64,000 bases of DNA from Xanthobacter sp. NM-25 (GTDB taxonomy: Bacteria > Pseudomonadota > Alphaproteobacteria > Rhizobiales > Xanthobacteraceae), in assembly GCF_022138605.1 (NCBI RefSeq), contig NZ_JACBFS010000006.1:62001-126000 (forward strand), given 5' to 3'. A model generated the notes under the pieces. The model saw only the letters and a list, made by a program, of their open reading frames with translations. It made no database searches and was not told where the DNA came from. Shown piece by piece: positions 33,543-42,911 of this stretch. The position numbers and the translations under genes are program-made. The stretch's first letter is position 1, and the number at the start of each line of letters is the position of its first letter.

Positions 33543-36031
33543 GGAAGAATCTCCTGCGTGGGGTGGATATCCGGCACGGCCGGCGCGGCGGATTCCGGCC
33601 GGTCGGCAAGATTGGTGAGGTTCGGGATCAGCTCAGCCGCCCAATCGACGCCACGCTCGCGCAGCCATGCGGCGAGGAAGCCGTCGCGGCCGTGTTCGTC
33701 GACGATCTGCGCAATGAGGGTCTGGTCGGATTTGGCGGATGCGGCGCAGAGCGCGAGGCCGACTTCGGACAGGCCAAGCTCGAACAGGCGATTGCCCCTG
33801 CGGCTTTGGCAGTAATAATCCCGCTTGGGCGTGGCCCGTGCGAGGATTTCGATCTGCCTGTCATTGAGTCCGAAGCGGCGATAGATGGCCGTGATCTGCG
33901 GTTCTATAGCCCGCTCGTTCGGCAGCAGGAGCCGCGTCGGGCAGCTCTCGATAATGGCCGGCGCGATGTTGCTGCCGTCGATGTCGGACAGGCTTTGCGT
34001 GGCGAAGATGACCGATGCGTTTTTCTTGCGCAGCGTTTTCAGCCATTCGCGGAGTTGGCCGGCGAACCCTTCGTCGTCCAGCGCAAGCCAACCCTCGTCG
34101 ATGATGAGCAGCGTGGGGCGGCCGTCGAGCCGGTCGCCGATGCGGTGGAACAGGTAGGACAGGACGGCCGGGGCTGCGTCGGTCCCGACAAGCCCCTCGA
34201 TCTCGAACGCCTGCACGTCCGCCGAGCCGAGGTGTTCGTCTTCGGCGTCGAGCAGCCGGCCATAGGCACCGCCGACGCAGAACGGGCGTAGCGCCTGTTT
34301 CAGATCGTTGGATTGCAGCAGCACCGCAAGGCCGGTGATCGTGCGTTCCTCGACCGGCGCGGACGCCAGCGAGGTCAGCGCCGTCCAAAGATATTCCTTG
34401 ACCTCCGGCGTGATGGCGACGCCCTCGCGCATAAGAATGGCGGCGATCCAGTCCGCCGCCCATGCGCGTTCATAGGTGTCGTGGATGCGGGCGAGCGGCT
34501 GGAGCGAAACCGACGCCTCGGCCCCTTCTGTCAGCCCGCCACCAAGGTCGTGCCAGTCGCCGCCCATGGCGAGCGACGCGGCGCGGATGCTGCCGCCGAA
34601 ATCAAAGGCGAAGACCTGGCTTCCGGCGTAGCGTCGGAACTGCAAGGCCATGAGGGCGAGCAGCACGCTCTTGCCCGCCCCTGTAGGGCCGACGACAAGG
34701 GTGTGGCCTACGTCGCCTACATGGAGACTTAGCCGGAACGGCGTTGAGCCTTCGGTCTTTCCAAAGAGCAAAGGGGGCGCACCGAAATGCTCGTCCCGTT
34801 CCGGCCCCGCCCAAACGGCGCTCAACGGCACCATATGGGCGAGATTCAAAGTGCTGATGGGCGGCTGCCGCACATTCGCGTAGGCGTGGCCCGGCAGGCT
34901 GCCGAGCCATGCGTCAACCGCGTTGACCGTCTCGGGCATGGCCGTGAAGTCGCGGCCCTGAACGATCTTCTCGACCAGGCGCAGCTTCTCGTCGGCAATG
35001 CGGGGATCGGCGTCCCATACGGTGATGGTCGCGGTGACATACGCCATGCCCGCCACGTCCGCCCCAAGCTCCTGCAACGCCATGTCCGCGTCGAGCGCCT
35101 TGTTCGCCGCGTCGGTGTCCACCAGCGCGGACGCCTCGTTCGTCATGACCTCTTTCAAGATCGCGGCGACGCTCTTGCGCTTGGCGAACCATTGGCGGCG
35201 GATGCGGGTCAGCAGCCGGGTCGCATCCGTCTTGTCGAGCAGGATCGCGCGGGTGCTCCACCTGTAGGGGAACGGCAGCCGGTTCATCTCGTCGAGCAGG
35301 CCCGGCGTCGTCGCGGTGGGGAATCCCACGATGGTCAGCACGCGCAGATGCGCGTCGCCAAGGCGCGGCTCCAGACCGCCGGTCAAAGGCTGGTCGGCGA
35401 GCAGCGCGTCGAGGTGCATCGGCACCTCGGGCACGCGCACGCGATGGCGGTTGGTCGAGATGGTGGAATGGAGATAGGTCAGCGTCGCGCCGTCATCCAA
35501 CCAACGGCACTCGGGCATGAAGCCGTCGAGCAAGGCCAGAACGCGGTCAGTGCGGTCGATGAAACCGCGCAGCAGCTCCCACGGGTCCACGCCGGTTTTC
35601 TCCCGGCCCTCATAGAGCCATGTTTCGGCGCGGGCGGCTTCCTCGGCCGGGGGCAACCAGAGGAAGGTCAGGAAATAGCCCGACACGAAATGCGTGCCTG
35701 CTTCCTCGAAACCGGCCTTGCGCTCGGCATCGACCAGCGCCGATGCGGCATCAGGAAAGGTGCTGTCTGGATAGGTCGCCGCCTCGCTGCGCTGCGCCTC
35801 GACGAAGATGCTCCAGCCGGAGCCGAGACGGCGCACGGCGTTGTTGATGCGGCCGGCGACGGCGACCAGCTCGGCGGCGACAGCGGAATCCAGATCGGGA
35901 CCGCGAAACTTCGCGGTGCGCTGGAATGAGCCGTCCTTGTTCAGCACGACGCCGGAGCCGACTAGCGCGGCCCATGGCAGATAGTCGGCGAGCCGGGTGG
36001 CGGTGCGGCGGTATTCGGCAAGGTTCATCAT
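33539..36031 (-). CDS. trbE: Conjugal transfer ATPase TrbE (VirB4-like)
   Basis: An 830-residue ATPase that powers the mating pore. Walker A is GPTGAGKS, Walker B is LLIIDEGWLALDD, and the C-terminal motif is FATQSLSDIDGS. The start is MMNLAEYR at 36031, with GGGAGG eight bases upstream; the longer frame reads into trbD. The length is normal for the family. Confidence 0.97.
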   Translation of the reverse strand: MMNLAEYRRTATRLADYLPWAALVGSGVVLNKDGSFQRTAKFRGPDLDSAVAAELVAVAGRINNAVRRLGSGWSIFVEAQRSEAATYPDSTFPDAASALVDAERKAGFEEAGTHFVSGYFLTFLWLPPAEEAARAETWLYEGREKTGVDPWELLRGFIDRTDRVLALLDGFMPECRWLDDGATLTYLHSTISTNRHRVRVPEVPMHLDALLADQPLTGGLEPRLGDAHLRVLTIVGFPTATTPGLLDEMNRLPFPYRWSTRAILLDKTDATRLLTRIRRQWFAKRKSVAAILKEVMTNEASALVDTDAANKALDADMALQELGADVAGMAYVTATITVWDADPRIADEKLRLVEKIVQGRDFTAMPETVNAVDAWLGSLPGHAYANVRQPPISTLNLAHMVPLSAVWAGPERDEHFGAPPLLFGKTEGSTPFRLSLHVGDVGHTLVVGPTGAGKSVLLALMALQFRRYAGSQVFAFDFGGSIRAASLAMGGDWHDLGGGLTEGAEASVSLQPLARIHDTYERAWAADWIAAILMREGVAITPEVKEYLWTALTSLASAPVEERTITGLAVLLQSNDLKQALRPFCVGGAYGRLLDAEDEHLGSADVQAFEIEGLVGTDAAPAVLSYLFHRIGDRLDGRPTLLIIDEGWLALDDEGFAGQLREWLKTLRKKNASVIFATQSLSDIDGSNIAPAIIESCPTRLLLPNERAIEPQITAIYRRFGLNDRQIEILARATPKRDYYCQSRRGNRLFELGLSEVGLALCAASAKSDQTLIAQIVDEHGRDGFLAAWLRERGVDWAAELIPNLTNLADRPESAAPAVPDIHPTQEILP

Positions 36032-36044
36032 CGACGCGCCTCCC

Positions 36045-36326
36045 TCAAACCGCCAGATGGCCGGGGATGCGGAGATGCCGCCGCCCGACCTCGACAAAGA
36101 GGGGATCGCGTTTTGCTGCCCACACGGCGGCAAAATGGCCGATAGCCCAAATGGCGATGCCGACCAGCCAGAGGCGCAGGCCGAGGCCCACGGCCCCGGC
36201 CAGCGTTCCGTTCATGATGGCGATGGCGCGCGGTGCGCCGCCGAGCAGGATATGCTCGGTCAGCGCCCGGTGGACCGGGATTGAAAATCCCGGCACCGCG
36301 TCGAGTTGTTCAAGGCTGCCCGCCAT
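36045..36326 (-). CDS. trbD: Conjugal transfer protein TrbD (VirB3-like)
   Basis: A 93-residue inner-membrane protein with two adjacent hydrophobic segments (IAIMNGTLAGAVGLGL and LWLVGIAIWAIGHFAAVWAA) and the conserved GFSIPVHRALTEHILLGGAPRA start of TrbD. It overlaps the trbC stop by 1 bp. Confidence 0.92.
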   Translation of the reverse strand: MAGSLEQLDAVPGFSIPVHRALTEHILLGGAPRAIAIMNGTLAGAVGLGLRLWLVGIAIWAIGHFAAVWAAKRDPLFVEVGRRHLRIPGHLAV

Positions 36327-36658
36327 CAGATGAGCGCCCCGCCGCCGAACGAGAAGAACGACAGGAAGAAGCTCGACGCTGCGAACGCAATCGACAGGCC
36401 GAACACGATCTGGATCAACTTGCGAAAGCCGCCGCCTGTATCGCCGAAGGCCAAAGTCAGGCCGGTCACGATGATGATGATGACGGCGATGATCTTGGCG
36501 ACCGGCCCCTCGATGGATTGCAGGATGCTTTGGAGCGGCGCTTCCCATGGCATCGACGAACCGGACGCATGGGCAGCCGGGGCGAACATGAGGCTGATGG
36601 CAAGGGCGGATGCGGCGGTCGCAGCGAGGCGATAGCCGCGCGAAAACGTGCGGATCAT
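36326..36658 (-). CDS. trbC: Conjugal transfer pilin TrbC (VirB2-like)
   Basis: A 110-residue prepilin: a signal sequence (LAATAASALAISLMFAPAAHAS), a short loop, then two hydrophobic helices (VAKIIAVIIIIVTGLTLAFG and FGLSIAFAASSFFLSFFSFGGG). This is the standard VirB2/TrbC layout. It overlaps trbB by 4 bp. Confidence 0.93.
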   Translation of the reverse strand: MIRTFSRGYRLAATAASALAISLMFAPAAHASGSSMPWEAPLQSILQSIEGPVAKIIAVIIIIVTGLTLAFGDTGGGFRKLIQIVFGLSIAFAASSFFLSFFSFGGGALI

Positions 36659-37638
36659 GAAGATTCTCCTGTGCTGGTTTGGATTGGGGTGGTGATGCGG
36701 TAGTCGCCGTCCGGCCCCAGCCCTTCGACGCGGGCGAGTTCAGCCAGCCGGCGCGCGGAACCGCGCCCGGAAAGGACGGCAACGAGGTCGATTGTCTCGG
36801 CGATCAGGGCGCGCGGGACGGTGACGACAGCCTCTTGGATGAGCTGTTCAAGGCGGCGCAGCGCACCGATACCAGTGCCTGCATGGATAGTGCCTATCCC
36901 GCCGGGGTGCCCTGTGCCCCATGCTTTGAGCAGGTCGAGGGCTTCCGATCCGCGCACCTCGCCGATGGGGATGCGGTCGGGGCGCAGGCGCAGCGAGGAA
37001 CGAACCAGATCGGAAAGCGTCGCAACGCCGTCTTTCGTCCGCATGGCGACAAGGTTCGGCGCGGCGCATTGCAGCTCGCGCGTGTCCTCGATGATGACGA
37101 CGCGATCCGCCGTCTTCGCTACTTCGGCGAGCAGAGCGTTGGTCAGCGTGGTCTTGCCGGTGCTGGTGCCGCCCGCCACGAGGATGTTGGCGCGGTAGGA
37201 AACGGCTTCGCGTAACGTCGCGGCCTGATCGGCGGACATGATGCCCGCCGCCACATAGTCGTCGAGCGTGAACACCGCGACGGCGGGTTTGCGAATAGCG
37301 AAGGTCGGGGCGGCGACCACGGGCGGCAGCAGGCCCTCGAATCTTTCGCCAGACTCTGGCAGCTCGGCCGAGACGCGCGGGCTGCGGGCATGAACTTCCG
37401 CGCCGACATGATGTGCGACTAGTCGCACGATGCGTTCGCCATCGGCGGCGGACAGGCGCTCGCCCGTGTCGGAAAGCCCTTCGGACAGGCGGTCAATCCA
37501 CAACCGCCCGTCCGGGTTCAACATCACCTCGACCACGGCCGGGTCTTCCAGAAACCGCGCGATGGAAGGCCCGAGCGCGGTGCGCAACATGCGCGCGCCG
37601 CGTGCGATTGCTTCCGGTTTATGGTGGTTGGCAGTCAT
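36655..37638 (-). CDS. trbB: Conjugal transfer ATPase TrbB (VirB11-like)
   Basis: A 327-residue hexameric secretion ATPase. Walker A is GGTSTGKTT, the Asp box is VVIIEDTREL, the Walker B-like segment is PIGEVRGSEALDLLKAW, and the His box is GHPGGIGTIHA. It is first in the trb operon, and the 418 bp upstream separates it from the divergent topAI gene. Confidence 0.96.
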   Translation of the reverse strand: MTANHHKPEAIARGARMLRTALGPSIARFLEDPAVVEVMLNPDGRLWIDRLSEGLSDTGERLSAADGERIVRLVAHHVGAEVHARSPRVSAELPESGERFEGLLPPVVAAPTFAIRKPAVAVFTLDDYVAAGIMSADQAATLREAVSYRANILVAGGTSTGKTTLTNALLAEVAKTADRVVIIEDTRELQCAAPNLVAMRTKDGVATLSDLVRSSLRLRPDRIPIGEVRGSEALDLLKAWGTGHPGGIGTIHAGTGIGALRRLEQLIQEAVVTVPRALIAETIDLVAVLSGRGSARRLAELARVEGLGPDGDYRITTPIQTSTGESS

Positions 37639-38056
37639 GTCGGCCCCGGTTCTTGGCGGGGACGCGACAGGCGATCCCCGGATCGGGGTCGATTAAGAGA
37701 GGCCCAAATCCGGCCGGTTCAACAAGTATCTAGCTGCTTGCGGTGATCGGCGGCGAACGGCGGTAAATAGGATGGGTTAGCCTTTGCTTGTCGAGGCCAT
37801 GGCAACCCGGCTCCGTGCTCGCGCGGCACTCCAAGCATGAATCGAATCGTGAGAAGTTGCTGTCGACGATACAGATGTTCGTGGTTTAGATCGCGGCCGT
37901 TCGGTCCATCCAAGCATGGAATTGTAGATGTTGGAGCTTGTGAAAACCCGCTGATTGTCTCGACTGGTCGAGGCATCTAGCTGCATCCTACCCACCACGA
38001 TGCGTGTCATCGTGAGCTGCGAGGGTGCATAGGTGTATTTTTCGCAGGCCTAATCC
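37639..38056. other. Intergenic region between trbB and topAI (divergent)
   Basis: No gene is supported here. A short inverted pair (TCGACTGGTCGA near 37960) is present. The stretch should contain promoters for both the trb operon and the TopAI pair, but no clear -35/-10 is seen. Confidence 0.4.
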
Positions 38057-38314
38057 ATGAACATCTCACGCAGCGAACAGCGCGTTCTACACGTGCTGGC
38101 GCAGGGCGGTTGTATCCGTCATCTACGTGCCGACAACGGCCGCATCATTGAAGTCCTCTGCTTTACGCGCGACGGTCATGTGCTGACTGATTGCACGCCA
38201 GAGGTCTTCGCCAAACTCCGACGCAAGCGCCTGATAGAATCCAAAGCGTCCAGCCCCTATCGGATTTCGGATAGGGGCCGGCGCTCCGTTCGCGCTCAAC
38301 TCGACAACCGCTAA
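38057..38314 (+). CDS. topAI: TopAI-like toxin (YjhX family, topoisomerase I inhibitor)
   Basis: An 85-residue protein (MNISRSEQRVLHVLAQGGCI...) very similar in length and pattern to E. coli YjhX/TopAI: LHVLA.GG.I.H.R...GR..EV.C..R.G..L.DCT..VF.KL..K.LI.S....PYRI...G...VRAQ.DNR. TopAI inhibits DNA topoisomerase I, and its partner YjhQ is a GNAT-family protein. The next gene, 9 bp downstream, is also a GNAT protein. The pair is oriented opposite to the surrounding transfer genes. Confidence 0.85.
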   Translation: MNISRSEQRVLHVLAQGGCIRHLRADNGRIIEVLCFTRDGHVLTDCTPEVFAKLRRKRLIESKASSPYRISDRGRRSVRAQLDNR

Positions 38315-38323
38315 GGAAGCTAC

Positions 38324-38824
38324 ATGTTGATCCGTAACGAAACTATCGATGACATACCGGCAATTAGCCGCGTCGTCACTGAAGCTCTAAAGATACTTGC
38401 GCAATCCACCGGAACCGAGGCAGGCATCGTTGAAAGGCTAAGAGCGGAGGGGGCACTTACCCTCTCGCTTGTCGCCGAGGATGAAGGCAAAGTGATTGGT
38501 TATCTCGCCGGCTCTGCGGCACGGATCGGGTCGCAAGATGGTTGGGGTCTGATCGGCCCGCTTGCTGTTCTGCCCACAAGGCATCGTCAGGGTATCGGCA
38601 CGGCTCTGATGGCCGAAGCACTCAAGCGACTGCGGGCGACGAGCAAGGGCGCAGCGCTGGTGGGTGATCCCTCCTACTATAGCCGGTTCGGCTTTCGGGC
38701 CTTCCCCGAATTGGGCGTAGCTGGCGTTCCACCCGAGGTCGTCCAAGCCTTACCATTCGACGGCAATGAGCCTCGCGGCGAACTGATCCATCATCCGGCA
38801 TTCGGTCTGGATCAACAGCGATAA
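38324..38824 (+). CDS. GNAT-family N-acetyltransferase, possible YjhQ-like antitoxin
   Basis: A 166-residue GNAT protein (YhbS type). It has IGPLAVLPTRHRQGIGTALMAEALKRL, with the acetyl-CoA pyrophosphate loop R-x-x-G-I-G-x-A, then GDPSYYSRFGFR. It begins 9 bp after the TopAI-like gene. In E. coli the TopAI antitoxin YjhQ is also a GNAT-family protein, so an antitoxin role is likely but not proven; a stand-alone acetyltransferase is the alternative. A small hairpin-like stretch follows before copG. Confidence 0.7.
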   Translation: MLIRNETIDDIPAISRVVTEALKILAQSTGTEAGIVERLRAEGALTLSLVAEDEGKVIGYLAGSAARIGSQDGWGLIGPLAVLPTRHRQGIGTALMAEALKRLRATSKGAALVGDPSYYSRFGFRAFPELGVAGVPPEVVQALPFDGNEPRGELIHHPAFGLDQQR

Positions 38825-38881
38825 AAAAGGCCGGGCTGTTTTCAAACAGGTGCAGCCCGGCCTATTCCTAATGATGGCGGG

Positions 38882-39364
38882 CTAAAGCTGTGTTTTGCTC
38901 GCATCGGTAATTTCAGGTTGGGCAGGATCACGGTCAAAAACCTCGGCGTCGCGCGACAGCTCCTTGAGGAACCTGTCGCCCGTCGCCAGACGCCGGCCGA
39001 GATTTTGCATGAAGCCCTCGAACCGCTCCGCGCCTTTGGCGCGGGCAGCGGATTGTGCGGCTCCCGTAAGCGGCGGTGTGATGGTCATCCAGAAATGGAT
39101 GAACTGCGCGACCGTCTCGCCGAGGACGGCGAGATCTAGGTCGAGCGCGTCGATCTGGCGGCCGAGCTTGTCCAGGCGGCGAGACATGGCGGCTTCAAGC
39201 TGGTCGTCGGCATCACCGGACAGGTAGGACATGACCGCCGCCTCCACGATGGCGGATTTCGAGACATTGCGGCGCAGCGCCACCGAGCGGCGCAGCGCCA
39301 TCGCCTCGATCTGCGGAATGAGCGCGGGGTCGAAATAGATATTCAGGCGGGTTCTGGTTGCCAT
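38882..39364 (-). CDS. CopG-family ribbon-helix-helix protein of the transfer region
   Basis: A 160-residue protein. The N-terminus (MATRTRLNIYFDPALIPQIEAMALRR...SKSAIVEAAVMSYL) is a ribbon-helix-helix; the rest is helical (LDKLGRQIDALDLDLAVLGETVAQFIHF). This gene typically lies between traG and trbB in such elements and is thought to bind DNA near the transfer genes. The ATG at 39364 was preferred over an upstream one because the motif starts there. Confidence 0.85.
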   Translation of the reverse strand: MATRTRLNIYFDPALIPQIEAMALRRSVALRRNVSKSAIVEAAVMSYLSGDADDQLEAAMSRRLDKLGRQIDALDLDLAVLGETVAQFIHFWMTITPPLTGAAQSAARAKGAERFEGFMQNLGRRLATGDRFLKELSRDAEVFDRDPAQPEITDASKTQL

Positions 39365-39374
39365 GGGCGTATCC

Positions 39375-41363
39375 TCAAAGGTCGATTCCGTCATCGGGGT
39401 TCAGCGCCACCTGCCGCGCCACCATCCGCATACGCTGGCGCATGGCGCGGGCCTTGGCGGCGTCAACGTCCGGCTCGTCGTCCACAAACTCGAACTCCTG
39501 TTCGGGCGACGGCGGCGGGGCGACGATTTCCTCTTGGCTTGGCAGCTCCGGCTCGCGGCGGATGCCGGCATTGGCCGGATCGCCCTCGGCCCCGTGTGCG
39601 GCGTCGGTCGCGGAACGGCTTTCCGCCGCAACCACACGGCCGGACCAATCATCGGCAGATGGGCTGGGCGCCAGCGGAGCGGCGACCAGATCGGGCGGGG
39701 TCAGGATGCGTTCCTGAAACCGCACGTCCTCGAAATAGCGGGCCTTGGTCGCGCGGATCGGCGGTGTGCCCGCGACCATCACGATTTCGTCCGTTGGCGG
39801 AAGCTGCATGATTTCGCCCGGCGTGAGTAGCGGTCGGGCCGTTTCCTGCCGGGAAACCATCAAATGCCCTAGCCACGGCGCAAGGCGATGGCCGGCGTAG
39901 TTGGTGGAATCGCGCAGCTCGGTCGCGGTGCCGAGTGCGTCACTCACCCTCTTGGCGGTGCGCTCGTCGTTCGTGGCGAAGCTGACGCGCACATGGCAGT
40001 TGTCGAGGATCGCATTGTTCGGCCCATAGGCGCGCTCGATCTGGTTAAGGCTCTGCGCGATCAGGAAGCCTTTGATTCCATATCCCGCCATGAAGGCGAG
40101 CGCCGATTCAAAGAAGTCGAGCCGGCCGAGCGCCGGAAACTCGTCCAGCATCAACAGCAGCCGATGGCGCTTGCCCGAGGTAGTCAGTTCTTCGGTCAAC
40201 CGCCTGCCGATCTGGTTGAGGATCAAGCGGATGAGCGGCTTGGTGCGGTTTATGTCGGACGGCGGCACAACCAGATAGAGCGTGACGGGCTGGCGGCTGC
40301 CGACCAGATCGGCAATGCGCCAGTCGCACCGCGCCGTCACCCGCGCCACCACGGGATCGCGGTAGAGGCCGAGAAACGACATGGCGGTGCTCAATACGCC
40401 CGACCGTTCATTCTCGGATTTGTTCAACAGCTCGCGCGCGGACGATGCGATGACGGGATGAACGCCTGCCTCGCCGAGATGCGGTGTGTCCATCATCGCG
40501 CGCAAGGTTGCCTCGACAGGGCGGCGCGGATCGGACAGGAAGTTGGCGACGCCCGCCAAGGTCTTGTCCTTCTCCGCATAGAGAACATGCAGGATCGCGC
40601 CGACCAGCAAGCTATGGCTGGTCTTTTCCCAATGGTTGCGCTTGTCGAGACTGCCTTCGGGATCGACCAGAATATCCGCGATATTCTGCACGTCGCGGAC
40701 TTCCCATTCCCCTTGGCGGACCTCCAGCAGCGGGTTGTAGGCCGACGACTTTGCGTTAGTCGGATCGAACAGCAGCACGCGGCCGTGCTTCGCGCGAAAG
40801 CCCGCCGTCAGCGTCCAGTTCTCGCCCTTGATGTCGTGGACAATGGCGGATGCCGGCCATGTCAGCAGCGTCGGCACCACCAGCCCGACGCCTTTGCCGC
40901 TGCGCGTCGGGGCGAAGCATAGGACATGCTCGGGACCGTCATGGCGCAGATAGTCCCTGTCGTATCGGCCGAGCAGGACGCCATCGGGGCCGAGCAAGCC
41001 GGCGCTGCGGATTTCCTTGTCCTCGGCCCATCGCGCCGATCCGTAGGTGGCGACGTTTCGCGCCTCCCGTGCCCGGATGATCGACATCAAGATGGCGGCG
41101 GCGATGGCGAGGAAACCGCCGGACACGGCGATGATGCCGCCCTCGACGAAGATAGCGGGGGCGTAGGCGTCGAACGAAAACCACCACCAGAAGAAGGCCG
41201 GCGGGTAATAGATCGGCAGGCCCGCCAGCTCGAACCATGGTGCTCCAAGCTGCGGCTGGAAGCCGAGGCGGAACGCTACCCATTGCGTCGCCGCCCATGT
41301 CATCACCAGAACGATGGTGAAGACGACAGCGATCTGACCCCAAAGGATTCGGCCTCCGCGCAA
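39375..41363 (-). CDS. traG: Type IV coupling protein TraG (VirD4-like)
   Basis: A 662-residue protein with three N-terminal membrane segments (GQIAVVFTIVLVMTWAAT, YPPAFFWWWFSF, GGIIAVSGGFLAIAAAILMS), Walker A CFAPTRSGKGVGLV and Walker B LLLMLDEFPALGRL. It recruits the relaxase-DNA complex to the pore. A 10-bp gap separates it from copG. Confidence 0.96.
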   Translation of the reverse strand: MRGGRILWGQIAVVFTIVLVMTWAATQWVAFRLGFQPQLGAPWFELAGLPIYYPPAFFWWWFSFDAYAPAIFVEGGIIAVSGGFLAIAAAILMSIIRAREARNVATYGSARWAEDKEIRSAGLLGPDGVLLGRYDRDYLRHDGPEHVLCFAPTRSGKGVGLVVPTLLTWPASAIVHDIKGENWTLTAGFRAKHGRVLLFDPTNAKSSAYNPLLEVRQGEWEVRDVQNIADILVDPEGSLDKRNHWEKTSHSLLVGAILHVLYAEKDKTLAGVANFLSDPRRPVEATLRAMMDTPHLGEAGVHPVIASSARELLNKSENERSGVLSTAMSFLGLYRDPVVARVTARCDWRIADLVGSRQPVTLYLVVPPSDINRTKPLIRLILNQIGRRLTEELTTSGKRHRLLLMLDEFPALGRLDFFESALAFMAGYGIKGFLIAQSLNQIERAYGPNNAILDNCHVRVSFATNDERTAKRVSDALGTATELRDSTNYAGHRLAPWLGHLMVSRQETARPLLTPGEIMQLPPTDEIVMVAGTPPIRATKARYFEDVRFQERILTPPDLVAAPLAPSPSADDWSGRVVAAESRSATDAAHGAEGDPANAGIRREPELPSQEEIVAPPPSPEQEFEFVDDEPDVDAAKARAMRQRMRMVARQVALNPDDGIDL

Positions 41364-41513
41364 TGCAGGCTCCAGTCGGCAAAAGAGACGGAGCCGATCA
41401 GAGAGTAGGCAATTATGGGACAGGCAACCTGAAAGAGGATGCGGGAGGGCTACCGGATACTAGCGGCGGCAAATAGGACGGGTAGCCCCGTGCCCTCCTA
41501 CACTGTTGCTTCT

Positions 41514-42431
41514 CTACTCTGGTCGAGACGAATCAGGAATCTTCCCCGGTCGGATCGACCGCCCCATCTCGTTTGCGAGACTGAGCAGGTTTCGCAGCGC
41601 CGCACCCCGATTGAACGGCGACCATACAGCCGAGAAAGGAATTGTCTCTGGCTCGTCCGCAATTGGGAGGAAGACTACGCCCGAAGTTGGCAACAACGAT
41701 GTAGCCGCTCCAGCGATGGTTATGCCAAAGCCTTGTCCGACCATCGATAGCAACGTGCCGCGTTCAACATCGAAGCGTTGAATCGACGATGCGGGCCAGC
41801 GTCCGGCAAGACGTAGGACAACATGATCGTGCATCTGCGGGCCTGTGCCACCGACGCGAACAAGGAACGTCTCGCCTGCTAGATCAGGCCAAGTGACAGC
41901 AGGCCGTGAGGCTAGCCTATGCCGATCTGGCAACGCTGCGATGATTGGTTCAGTCCATATCTGTCGAGAATGGCAGTCGGGAGGCTCCGGCGAGCCGGCC
42001 ACAAATGCGATATCGAGGCGGTCGGCACGAAGCTGCATAATTGCATCGCGCGCCGTTCCCTCTGTCATCTCGACCTCGATACCGGGATAGTCCTCCCGGT
42101 ATCGCCCAATTAGTTCCGCGAGGAAGCTGTGAGGAATCAGAGCGTGGACGCCAATGCGGAGGCGACCGCATTCCCCTGACGCTGCTAGGCCGGCTGCCTT
42201 CACCGCATGGTCGAGTTGGTCCACGCCGGCCGCCACACGTTCGACGAAATGGCGTCCGGCCTCTGTCAGACGGACGCCTCGCGCATGGCGCTCAAATAGG
42301 AGAACACCAAGGTCTTCCTCAAGCATCTTCACCCGTGCGCTCATACTCGACGGGCTAACGCCAAGCGCCTTCGCAGCATGGCGAAAGTTCAAAAACTCAG
42401 CAACAGCGAGAGTCTGAATTAGTGACACCAT
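41514..42431 (-). CDS. LysR-family transcriptional regulator
   Basis: A protein of about 305 residues starting MVSLIQTLAVAEFLNFRHAAKALGVSPSSMSARVKMLEEDLGVLLFERHARGVRLTEAG, a complete LysR HTH, followed by a two-lobed effector domain. The ATG at 42431 is chosen over 42494, as LysR proteins start about eight residues before the first helix. It lies between traG and the relaxase gene in the same direction, as in other alphaproteobacterial elements. The ligand is unknown. Confidence 0.9.
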   Translation of the reverse strand: MVSLIQTLAVAEFLNFRHAAKALGVSPSSMSARVKMLEEDLGVLLFERHARGVRLTEAGRHFVERVAAGVDQLDHAVKAAGLAASGECGRLRIGVHALIPHSFLAELIGRYREDYPGIEVEMTEGTARDAIMQLRADRLDIAFVAGSPEPPDCHSRQIWTEPIIAALPDRHRLASRPAVTWPDLAGETFLVRVGGTGPQMHDHVVLRLAGRWPASSIQRFDVERGTLLSMVGQGFGITIAGAATSLLPTSGVVFLPIADEPETIPFSAVWSPFNRGAALRNLLSLANEMGRSIRPGKIPDSSRPE

Positions 42432-42911
42432 GGGTATTCGCAACCCGAGGGAAGTTTTCCATTCTTGGCGAGAATCTGTCCTAGAGCGCCGCATGACGGT
42501 GCTCCGACAGATAAGAAAAAGTCGAACTGCCTGAAATGACGTTGGCGACTAGCGCCCAAGCCAATCGCGCGGATCGAATGGCAAAATGGCGGTTTCGGTA
42601 GGCGGTGAACTGGCCTGAATAGATGCGTCCGCCCCGCAACGAGGCGTGCAGCATATGCCGCGTATTTTCTGGATTGTGCATTGGAGAAGCCTTGCAAGCG
42701 TCGCAATAGCTTGCCGCTCCGCAATCGCTTATCCGATCACGGACCCAAACCGACAAGCACGAAGCCGCTCACTGTCAGCGCGAACGGCTAGCGACGTGCC
42801 ACAATCTCCAACACAAGCCTCTCCATCGTAGGTAGGGAAAGGATAGTCATCGGCGTGCCTTATCGTCAACGCCGGAGAATTTGATGGCGATACAACCGAG
42901 GCAGGTTTGAT
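42432..42911. other. Region between lysR and the relaxase gene, possible small ORF
   Basis: It may hold a minus-strand frame of 60-90 residues (42481-42756, core MHNPENTRHMLHASLRGG) without a good ribosome site. I do not call it. No oriT-like inverted repeat is obvious. Confidence 0.3.

Noticed and set aside
42481..42756. Possible 91-residue minus-strand gene between lysR and the relaxase gene
   Set aside because: No ribosome site, no recognisable domain and no neighbour support; left as an unassigned region.
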